Positions 36,194-42,621 of a stretch of DNA of 64,000 nt are shown here, piece after piece (position 1 is the first letter of the stretch; every line of letters begins with the position of its first letter). Origin of the DNA: JAEUMY01 sp031394355. GTDB lineage: Bacteria > Pseudomonadota > Gammaproteobacteria > Burkholderiales > Usitatibacteraceae. The stretch lies in contig JANNSU010000077.1 of the NCBI GenBank assembly GCA_031394355.1, positions 12,202 to 76,201 of the forward strand. The letters run 5' to 3'. The notes beneath the pieces were generated by a model. It did no database searches, was not told where the DNA came from, and saw only the letters and a program-made list of their open reading frames with translations. A program made the position numbers and the translations under genes.

Positions 36194-37990
36194 ATGGCCA
36201 TCGTGGAAGTGAAGGTCCCTGACATCGGCGACTTCAAGGATGTCGAAGTCATTGAAATTCTCGTCAAGCCCGGCGACAACATCAAGAAAGAGGATTCGCT
36301 TGCCGCACTCGAGTCCGACAAGGCTTCGATGGAAATTCCTTCCTCGCACGCTGGCGTGGTGAAGGAACTCCGGATCAAGCCTGGCGACAAGGTGTCGGAA
36401 GGATCAGTGATTCTTCTGGTCGAAACCGAGGTGGCTGGTGCAACCGCTGCAGCACCCGGTGCTGTCACGCCTGCTGCCGCACCTGCTCAGGCAACCTTGC
36501 CGCTCGCCTCTCCCTCTGCATCTAAGGTCATGCCCGTTGCGACGGGCAGTTTTTCTGGCTCCGCGGACATCACCTGTGATGTGCTCGTGCTGGGCGCCGG
36601 CCCGGGCGGGTATTCCGCCGCCTTCCGTGCGGCGGATCTGGGACTCAACACCGTGCTGGTGGAGCGCTATGCGACGCTCGGTGGTGTCTGCCTCAATGTG
36701 GGCTGCATTCCATCCAAGGCACTGCTGCACGTCACGGCCGTCATGGATGAAACTCGCCAGATGGCTGATCACGGCATCAGCTTTGGCCAGCCGATCATTG
36801 ATCTCGAAAAATTGAAAGGCTGGAAGAACAAGGTAGTGGGCAAGCTGACCGGTGGGCTGGCAGGCATGGCAAAGACACGCAAGGTTACCGTGGTGACGGG
36901 CGTGGGCACCTTTGTCGATCCCAACCACCTTGAGGTGGTTGCCGCCGATGGCTCGAAAAAATCAATTCGCTTCAATCACGCGATCATTGCGGCAGGCTCG
37001 CAGGCGGTTAAGCTGCCTTTCATGCCTGAAGATCCGCGCATTGTGGACTCCACGGGTGCTCTCGAGCTTCGTACGCTGCCAAAAAAGATGCTCATTGTAG
37101 GCGGCGGGATCATCGGCCTGGAGATGGGATCAGTCTACTCATCGCTCGGCGCGCGCCTGGACGTGGTGGAAATGCTCGATGGCCTCATGCAGGGTGCAGA
37201 TCGCGATCTGGTCAAGGTCTGGCAGAAGATGAACGACAAGCGATTCGATCAGATCATGCTCAAGACCAAGACCGTCGGCGCCGAAGTACGCAAGGATGGT
37301 ATCTACATGACCTTTGAAGGCATGGAAGGCAACAACGATGTGCCCAAGGACGCACAACGCTATGACCTCGTGCTCATGGCGGTCGGTCGCATCCCCAATG
37401 GAAGTAAGATCGCCGCGGACAAAGCGGGCGTTGCCGTGTCGGATCGTGGTTTCATCAGCGTCGACAGCCAGATGCGCACGAATGTCCCGCACATCTTCGC
37501 CATCGGCGATATCGTCGGGCAGCCCATGCTGGCGCACAAGGCAGTGCATGAGGGCCATGTGGCCGCCGAGGCCGCCGCGGGACTGAAGTCACACTTTGAT
37601 GCGCGCGTGATTCCCAGTGTTGCGTATACCGACCCTGAGGTGGCCTGGGTGGGCGAGACCGAGGAATCTGCCAAGGCAAAAGGCATCAAGTTCGGCAAGT
37701 CCGTGTTTCCCTGGGCAGCATCCGGCCGTGCCATCGCCAATGGTCGGGATGAGGGGTTCACAAAACTGCTGTTCGATGACGCTACGCATCGCATCATCGG
37801 CGGCGGCATCGTGGGCACGCATGCCGGTGACCTCATCGGCGAATTGGCACTCGCTGTCGAAATGGGATGCGATCCGACAGATATCGGCAAGACCATTCAT
37901 CCCCACCCTACGCTGTGCGAGTCGGTCGGACTCGCGGCAGAAGTGTTCGAAGGATCCTGCACGGATTTGCCACCGCAGAAGAAGAGGTGA
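36194..37990 (+). CDS. lpdA: Dihydrolipoyl dehydrogenase with N-terminal lipoyl domain (E3)
   Basis: A 598-residue E3. Residues 1-80 are a lipoyl domain (lysine in LESDKASM) nearly identical to that of aceF, joined by an Ala/Pro linker (about 85-120) to the flavoprotein: FAD site VLGAGPGGYSAAFRAADLG, redox disulfide GGVCLNVGCIPSK, NAD site IVGGGIIGLEMG and the C-terminal HPHPTLCES with the catalytic His-Glu pair. It reoxidises dihydrolipoamide and makes NADH. A fused lipoyl domain on E3 is a feature of many betaproteobacteria and Neisseria. AGGAAGGGA lies upstream of the ATG. Confidence 0.97.
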   Translation: MAIVEVKVPDIGDFKDVEVIEILVKPGDNIKKEDSLAALESDKASMEIPSSHAGVVKELRIKPGDKVSEGSVILLVETEVAGATAAAPGAVTPAAAPAQATLPLASPSASKVMPVATGSFSGSADITCDVLVLGAGPGGYSAAFRAADLGLNTVLVERYATLGGVCLNVGCIPSKALLHVTAVMDETRQMADHGISFGQPIIDLEKLKGWKNKVVGKLTGGLAGMAKTRKVTVVTGVGTFVDPNHLEVVAADGSKKSIRFNHAIIAAGSQAVKLPFMPEDPRIVDSTGALELRTLPKKMLIVGGGIIGLEMGSVYSSLGARLDVVEMLDGLMQGADRDLVKVWQKMNDKRFDQIMLKTKTVGAEVRKDGIYMTFEGMEGNNDVPKDAQRYDLVLMAVGRIPNGSKIAADKAGVAVSDRGFISVDSQMRTNVPHIFAIGDIVGQPMLAHKAVHEGHVAAEAAAGLKSHFDARVIPSVAYTDPEVAWVGETEESAKAKGIKFGKSVFPWAASGRAIANGRDEGFTKLLFDDATHRIIGGGIVGTHAGDLIGELALAVEMGCDPTDIGKTIHPHPTLCESVGLAAEVFEGSCTDLPPQKKR

Positions 37991-37993
37991 AGA

Positions 37994-38368
37994 TTGCGAA
38001 TATTCGCAGCAGGGAAGGGCCGGCAAATCTGGATCGCACTTGGTCTCGTGATCATGGCGACGATCTGGATCGTCTCATTGATTCCGGCCCCCCCAAGAGT
38101 TCCGGGGGGTGACAAGCTGCACCATTTCGCCGCCTATGCGCTTGTCGCTTTCTGGTGGTGCGCCCTCACCGGCACAATACGCGCCAAACTGAGCTGGATG
38201 CTGGGTCTCGCCGCCATGGGGGTGCTGATCGAGATGTTGCAGGGCGCATCAGGCTATCGGAAGTTCGAGCTCGCTGACATCGTTGCCAACTCGCTCGGCG
38301 TGATTTGTGGAGGTGTGTTGGCAACGGTGATTCCAATGCAATCAATCAACGCAGGCTCAAGGTCATGA
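37994..38368 (+). CDS. VanZ-like family membrane protein
   Basis: A small protein of up to 124 residues with three to four hydrophobic segments and the VanZ-like elements SLIPAP, GGDKLHHFAAYALVAFW (near residue 45) and the C-terminal ELADIVANSLGVICGG. The family is of unknown molecular function; VanZ gives low-level teicoplanin resistance in enterococci. The start is uncertain: the first in-frame candidate is a TTG at 37994 that overlaps a palindrome copy, while the ATG at 38054 would cut into the first membrane segment. The stop overlaps the next start by ATGA. Confidence 0.82.
   Translation: MRIFAAGKGRQIWIALGLVIMATIWIVSLIPAPPRVPGGDKLHHFAAYALVAFWWCALTGTIRAKLSWMLGLAAMGVLIEMLQGASGYRKFELADIVANSLGVICGGVLATVIPMQSINAGSRS
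37995..38008. repeat. Iterated palindrome copy 7 (14-bp form), at the lpdA / vanZ-like junction
   Basis: TGCGAATATTCGCA, 4 nt after the lpdA stop and overlapping the possible TTG start of the VanZ-like gene. Confidence 0.95.
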
Positions 38369-38865
38369 AGCGCTGGCTTAAACGCATCGCCATGGTCATT
38401 GCAGCAATTCTTGCACTGCTCGCTGCAGTGACTTTCATTGAAATCGCATCAGGACACGCTATGGGAATATTCAGCGGTACCCGCCCCAAGGATCTGGGAT
38501 TCCGCGATGGGCAGTTCAAAGCCTGCTCCTGGAAACCAAACTGCGTTTCCTCGACGGCTGACCGAAATGATGCGACGCATTACATTGCACCGCTGAAACT
38601 GACTGCTGATGTCGGCGCAGACTGGCGCAAGCTTCGAACCCACATTGCGAATGATCGCCTTGCATCAGTTGTTCTCGAGCATCCGGGCTACATACAGGTC
38701 GAATTCAAAAGCGAGAAGCTCGGATTCGTTGATGATGCCGAATTTGCCATCGATCACAAGACGGGCGTTATCCAGATGCGGTCGGCCAGCCGATTGGGAA
38801 TCCGGGATTTCGGCGTCAACCGCAAACGGATCGAGGACATCCGCACTGCACTCGCGAAACCCTGA
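38365..38865 (+). CDS. DUF1499 family protein
   Basis: A 166-residue protein with an N-terminal hydrophobic anchor or signal (residues 8-30), then the DUF1499 core: KDLGFRDGQFKACSWKPNCVSSTA with two cysteines, HYIAPLKL, YIQVEFKSEKLGFVDDAEF and the C-terminal SASRLGIRDFGVNRKRIEDIR. The family is widespread in proteobacteria, exported or membrane-bound, and of unknown function. The ATG at 38365 overlaps the stop of the VanZ-like gene, so the two are co-translated. A palindrome copy begins 6 nt after the stop. Confidence 0.9.
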   Translation: MKRWLKRIAMVIAAILALLAAVTFIEIASGHAMGIFSGTRPKDLGFRDGQFKACSWKPNCVSSTADRNDATHYIAPLKLTADVGADWRKLRTHIANDRLASVVLEHPGYIQVEFKSEKLGFVDDAEFAIDHKTGVIQMRSASRLGIRDFGVNRKRIEDIRTALAKP

Positions 38866-38870
38866 TCCTT

Positions 38871-38882
38871 GCGAATATTCGC
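38871..38882. repeat. Iterated palindrome copy 8 (12-bp form), after the DUF1499 gene
   Basis: GCGAATATTCGC with flanks T and G, in the short region between the convergent DUF1499 and GAF genes. No separate terminator was found in this gap. Confidence 0.95.
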
Positions 38883-38983
38883 GATTGGCGATCAAGGTTG
38901 GTGAATCGCAATCGAGCTGTGGTGCAAGGGGGCGCCGAGGTCAGGCCACTCCCTGATTTCCCTCTGACGCTCAAGGCAACTTG

Positions 38984-39682
38984 TCAGGGAAGCATTCCTG
39001 CGCCCAGCAAGCACGCTGCCACCAGCACTGCCAATCGGTTGGAGGTGAAGAAGGACTTCGGCGCAGCTTCCGCGTCCAGAATTCCAGTCAAGTTTCCGGC
39101 TGCATCAAGAATCGGCAAGCAGGCCTCGGACTGGACGGCATCGTCACACACGTAGAACCCGCCTCCCGACTCGGCGTACGCCGCCACGTCATGAATGACT
39201 GTCGTCCGGCCGGAAAGTCCGACGCTGCTGTTGGTACTGCCCTGGGCAAACTCGGCGGTGAGTGGAAACTCTGCGCGACTCGGACGTCCGCGATACGCGA
39301 GCTTGACCAAAGCAGGTGGCTGGGTTGCCCGATCCCATCGTAGATAGATGCCCACCCAGTCTGCACCCGTCACGCTTGCAGCCCGATCAACAAGCTGATT
39401 CAGCAACCACAGCTTGCGTGTGGTTGCATCGGACTTGCCACCCAGCACGACCGACAGATCATAGGGCGTCGGACTCATCTCCTCGATGAGGGAACAGGAC
39501 CCATCTTCGGACAGCTTTGGCACGACGTAGCGATACAGTGCGCTTCGGTCAACCTCCTCTGGCATCGGCTCCAGTGAATCCAGCAAGTCCCGCACAGCCA
39601 GTGCGACGACGGCGGCGTCCACGTTAGCCGTTTCCAGGCCAGCCCGCTCGATGTACCCGAGGATCATCGGATGTTCAGTCAT
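38984..39682 (-). CDS. GAF-domain protein related to free methionine-R-sulfoxide reductase
   Basis: A 232-residue cytoplasmic protein. Residues about 90-225 are a GAF domain whose order of elements (DWVGIYLRW, VIHDVAAY, FYVCDDAVQSEACLPI, GILDAEA) resembles fRMsr. Only the cysteine in FYVCDD matches one of the three redox cysteines of fRMsr; the PAC...GVCG segment is replaced by TNSSVGL. It may thus be a catalytically inactive or altered member, or a ligand-binding protein. The N-terminal 85 residues have no recognised fold. The ATG overlaps the stop of the PLP-enzyme gene, making it the last gene of a tightly coupled operon. Confidence 0.8.
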   Translation of the reverse strand: MTEHPMILGYIERAGLETANVDAAVVALAVRDLLDSLEPMPEEVDRSALYRYVVPKLSEDGSCSLIEEMSPTPYDLSVVLGGKSDATTRKLWLLNQLVDRAASVTGADWVGIYLRWDRATQPPALVKLAYRGRPSRAEFPLTAEFAQGSTNSSVGLSGRTTVIHDVAAYAESGGGFYVCDDAVQSEACLPILDAAGNLTGILDAEAAPKSFFTSNRLAVLVAACLLGAGMLP

Positions 39683-40836
39683 GTTGCGTCCTGGGCCCGG
39701 GCAAGTGCCTGCTCAAGATCCCCAATCAAATCGTCAGCATGTTCCATGCCGACGGATAGCCTGAGCAAGTCAGCGGGTGCAGGTGTGCCGGCCCCCTCCA
39801 CGCTCGCTCGATGTTCGATCAGGCTCTCAACGCCACCCAATGACGTCGCTCGCTTCCACAATTTGACCCGCGCTGCTGTCGCTATCGCCGCCTGCTCGCC
39901 ACCTGCAACACAAATTGAGAGCATGCCACCGAATCCACCCTGCATCTGTCGAGCAGCGACGTCATGTCCACCACACGATGGCAGGCCGGGATACAGCACT
40001 TCGCGAATATTCGCATGGCCCGAGAAGTGTTCCGCTATTCGTTGAGCCGACGCACAAGCCTGGCGAACGCGCGGATACAGCGTGCGCATGCCACGCATCA
40101 GCAGCCACGCTTCGAACGGCCCCAGCACGGCACCAATCTGCGCCCTGACTGCACGCACGCGCTGCCAATAGTCATCTGACTGCCGCGCAACCAGCGCGCC
40201 GGCGATCACGTCGGAGTGACCGTTCAAGTACTTGGTAGCGGAATGCATCACGATGTCCGCGCCCAAAGCGAGCGGGCGTGTCAGGACAGGCGTGGCCACG
40301 GTTGAATCCACCGCGACCCGTGCACCTGCTGAATGAGCGATTTCACATGCGGCCGCGATGTCAGTGACTGTCCAAAGCGGATTGGCTGGCGTCTCCAGCC
40401 AGACCAGCTTGGTCTTGCCCGGTTGCACATGCCGTGCAATCACATCAACGCTGGCCATGTCGATGAGCTCCACTTTCAGCCCCCACTGCGTGGCGAAATT
40501 CATGAGCCAGTTGCGCAAGGACCAGTACATGACCTTGGGTGCCAGCACATGATCGCCTGGCTGCAAAGCCAGGAACACTGCAGTTGCCGCCGCCATGCCG
40601 GAGGCAAACAGCAGCGCGCCTTCGCCCTGCTCCAACTCGCACAGCAAGGCCTCCGCCTGATCAAACGTCGGGTTGTGGTCGCGGGCATACACACGGCCAG
40701 ACCTGTACTGGTTATCTTCATCGCGTAAAAAAGTAGTGGCAGTATGAATCGGGGGCGCGATGGCGCGTGTTGCATCATCAATCCAGCCCAGGCCCTGTGC
40801 GGCATGGCTTTCCGGATGGCAATCTTTGGGTGTCAT
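39679..40836 (-). CDS. Cys/Met metabolism PLP-dependent enzyme (MetB/MetC family)
   Basis: A 385-residue fold-type I PLP enzyme. The cofactor lysine lies in MHSATKYLNGHSDVIAG (about residue 200), with VWLETPANPLWTVTDI (aspartate-binding region) and VDSTVATPVLTRPLALGAD before it and SLGGVESLIEHRAS near the C-terminus. Members are cystathionine beta-lyase, gamma-lyase, gamma-synthase or O-acylhomoserine sulfhydrylase; the sequence does not settle which, although the arrangement is most like cystathionine beta-lyase. One palindrome copy encodes H-ANIR-E before LYPGLPS. It overlaps both neighbours by ATGA. Confidence 0.9.
   Translation of the reverse strand: MTPKDCHPESHAAQGLGWIDDATRAIAPPIHTATTFLRDEDNQYRSGRVYARDHNPTFDQAEALLCELEQGEGALLFASGMAAATAVFLALQPGDHVLAPKVMYWSLRNWLMNFATQWGLKVELIDMASVDVIARHVQPGKTKLVWLETPANPLWTVTDIAAACEIAHSAGARVAVDSTVATPVLTRPLALGADIVMHSATKYLNGHSDVIAGALVARQSDDYWQRVRAVRAQIGAVLGPFEAWLLMRGMRTLYPRVRQACASAQRIAEHFSGHANIREVLYPGLPSCGGHDVAARQMQGGFGGMLSICVAGGEQAAIATAARVKLWKRATSLGGVESLIEHRASVEGAGTPAPADLLRLSVGMEHADDLIGDLEQALARAQDAT
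40003..40014. repeat. Iterated palindrome copy 9 (12-bp form), inside the PLP-enzyme gene
   Basis: GCGAATATTCGC with flanks C and A on the plus strand. On the coding (minus) strand it reads ANIR. Confidence 0.95.
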
Positions 40837-41396
40837 GAGGTGGTCCTGGGTTCGGGTGGTCTTCCGGGAAAGTCAGTGAATTCGAAAGGTAGTCCGCGCG
40901 ATCGCATCCAGTCGGCCACGGCGAATCCGGTCGCACGCGGCCATGGTTTCAGCTCGTGGGGGTCGTGATACTTTACTTCCACGATTTCGGGGCCCAGCGC
41001 AAGCGTCCCGGTCGCGATGGCGTGATAGCAGAGCATGATCTCGTTCTTGCGTTCAAAGATGTAGTTGCCGATGAGGTGGGCCTCCTGCACGTCGAGGCCG
41101 ATTTCCTCCTTCACCTCGCGTGCGACGCCCGCCTTGGGGTCTTCCTTGCCCTCCAGATACCCGGTAACCAGCGCGAACCAGCCCTCTGGCCACCCGGCGC
41201 CACGGGCGAGGATCATCCGGCCCTCATGCTCGACCAATGCGCCCACCGCTGGCGTCGGATTTCCCCACTGCACGAAACCGCAGGCATCCTCCACGCAGGC
41301 TCGACGGACTAGGTCGATTCCGCTGTCGTCGCGCAAGCTGCGCTCGGCCATCGGGCTGGCACAACGCGGACAGAACTTGAACACTTCGAGGGTCAT
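40833..41396 (-). CDS. Nudix hydrolase with zinc-ribbon N-terminus
   Basis: A 187-residue protein. The Nudix box is GYLEGKEDPKAGVAREVKEEIGL (positions about 90-112, full G-x5-E-x7-R-E-x2-E-E-x-G pattern). Before it lie FCPRCASPM and CVEDACGF, a four-cysteine zinc ribbon as in NudC-type NADH pyrophosphatases, but the protein lacks the larger NudC N-terminal domain. It probably hydrolyses a nucleoside diphosphate linked to another moiety. The gene is coupled by ATGA overlaps to the chaC-like gene upstream and the PLP enzyme downstream. Confidence 0.92.
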   Translation of the reverse strand: MTLEVFKFCPRCASPMAERSLRDDSGIDLVRRACVEDACGFVQWGNPTPAVGALVEHEGRMILARGAGWPEGWFALVTGYLEGKEDPKAGVAREVKEEIGLDVQEAHLIGNYIFERKNEIMLCYHAIATGTLALGPEIVEVKYHDPHELKPWPRATGFAVADWMRSRGLPFEFTDFPGRPPEPRTTS

Positions 41397-42022
41397 CGCG
41401 GTCGCATCCTTTCGCGGACATGTTGTGCCAATCGATGCAGGCTCTGGTCATGGATGCCCAGCTCATCCAACGCCTCAACGGTTTTGAACAGATACTCCGC
41501 CGACGTTCCATAAGTGCCCTTGCCTTTGACGATACAGTCAACACGCTCGAAATCCGTGAGATGTCCACAGTAACCGCTGGCCGCCGGGTCGATGACAAAC
41601 GCAAGGGCAGACTGCCGTCTATCTGGAGACAAATGACATTGCACCCAGCTTGGTTGATACGAGCCATAGAGCATCTCGCGCTTCCACAGCGGCATCATCA
41701 AATCCTGGACGCAATCGCGTGCGATCCGGTACGCGAAGCCACGGCAGGACCCGCCCGATTCCAGTGCCAACACCAGACCGGGATTGTCCGGGGTGCCGCG
41801 ATTGATGCGCGACCAGAGACAGAAGCTGCGGTGATAGCCGAATATTCGCGCAGCGACCTTCTGCGAATATTCGCAATTGGGACTCCACATCAGCGAACCA
41901 TAAGCAAAAAGCCAGAGATCGTTGCGGGGATTCCAGCCCTTGAGAGTGTCGGTGATGGAGGCGGCAAGCTCACCGTCGGAAAGACGGTTGGTCGGCAGGG
42001 GCTGGGTGCGGCTCGGCATCAC
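41393..42022 (-). CDS. ChaC-like gamma-glutamylcyclotransferase
   Basis: A 209-residue protein with the family signature LWLFAYGSLMWSPN (about residue 40) and the expected LVLALESGGSCRGFAYRI and YVDPA-like region ending in a helical tail. ChaC-type enzymes cleave glutathione to 5-oxoproline and Cys-Gly. Two palindromic elements sit close together: the exact copy encodes N-CEYSQ directly after the YGSLMWSP motif, and an 11/12 variant encodes ARIFGYHR, a normally conserved spot. It overlaps gmhA and the Nudix gene by ATGA. Confidence 0.92.
   Translation of the reverse strand: MMPSRTQPLPTNRLSDGELAASITDTLKGWNPRNDLWLFAYGSLMWSPNCEYSQKVAARIFGYHRSFCLWSRINRGTPDNPGLVLALESGGSCRGFAYRIARDCVQDLMMPLWKREMLYGSYQPSWVQCHLSPDRRQSALAFVIDPAASGYCGHLTDFERVDCIVKGKGTYGTSAEYLFKTVEALDELGIHDQSLHRLAQHVRERMRPR
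41838..41849. repeat. Iterated palindrome variant (11/12), inside the chaC-like gene
   Basis: CCGAATATTCGC, one mismatch from the 12-mer, centred 24-25 bp from the exact copy at 41862. On the minus strand it contributes RIFG. Confidence 0.7.
41862..41875. repeat. Iterated palindrome copy 10 (14-bp form), inside the chaC-like gene
   Basis: TGCGAATATTCGCA. On the coding (minus) strand it reads CEYS plus the start of Q. Confidence 0.95.
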
Positions 42023-42621
42023 TTCTTCGCGTAGTTCTCCGGAAAGAAATGCCGCTCGATAAGCTCGATCAGAATGTGGATGACTTTGATGTGCAATTCC
42101 TGCACACGATCCGCATAGCCGCTCGTGCCAGGCGTCACGATTTCGATGTCAGCCCATTTGCCCAGCTCCGTGTCGGTCTTGCCGTTCAGGATAATCACGG
42201 ACGCGCCTATTTCCTTTGCGCGCTCCGCCGCAAGAATCACATTGTGGCTTTTGCCGGAAGTCGAGATGCCAACCAGCACGTCACCCTTGCGCGCATGCGC
42301 ATCCAGATAACGCGAGAACACGTGCTCATAGCCGTAGTCATTGCCCACGCAGGACAGATGCCCCGGGTCGCTGATGGCCACCGCCGGCAGACCCTTGCGA
42401 TTGTCGCGATAGCGGCCGGACAACTCCTCGGCAAAATGCATCGCGTCACACATCGAGCCACCGTTACCGCAGGAGAAAACCCGACCTCCTGCTTGAAACG
42501 ACTCGGCGATCAGCTTGCTGGCCGCAACAATGCGATCCTGCGCGCCCGCATTGGCAATGAGGCTGTCCAGCGCGGCCTTTGACTGTTGCAATGATTCAAA
42601 CACAACGGTTGGTGCGCTCAT
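42019..42621 (-). CDS. gmhA: Sedoheptulose-7-phosphate isomerase (SIS family)
   Basis: A 200-residue SIS-domain protein strongly like E. coli GmhA: RVFSCGNGGSMCDAMHFAEELSGRYR (residues about 47-72), AISDPGHLSCVGNDYGYEHVFSRY, LVGISTSGKSHNVI and the C-terminal DRVQELHIKVIHILIELIE with the catalytic Gln-Glu-His residues. It makes D-glycero-D-manno-heptose 7-phosphate for LPS inner core or other heptose products. A DiaA-like replication role is an alternative for this fold, but the active-site residues favour the isomerase. It overlaps alaS and the chaC-like gene by ATGA. Confidence 0.92.
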   Translation of the reverse strand: MSAPTVVFESLQQSKAALDSLIANAGAQDRIVAASKLIAESFQAGGRVFSCGNGGSMCDAMHFAEELSGRYRDNRKGLPAVAISDPGHLSCVGNDYGYEHVFSRYLDAHARKGDVLVGISTSGKSHNVILAAERAKEIGASVIILNGKTDTELGKWADIEIVTPGTSGYADRVQELHIKVIHILIELIERHFFPENYAKK

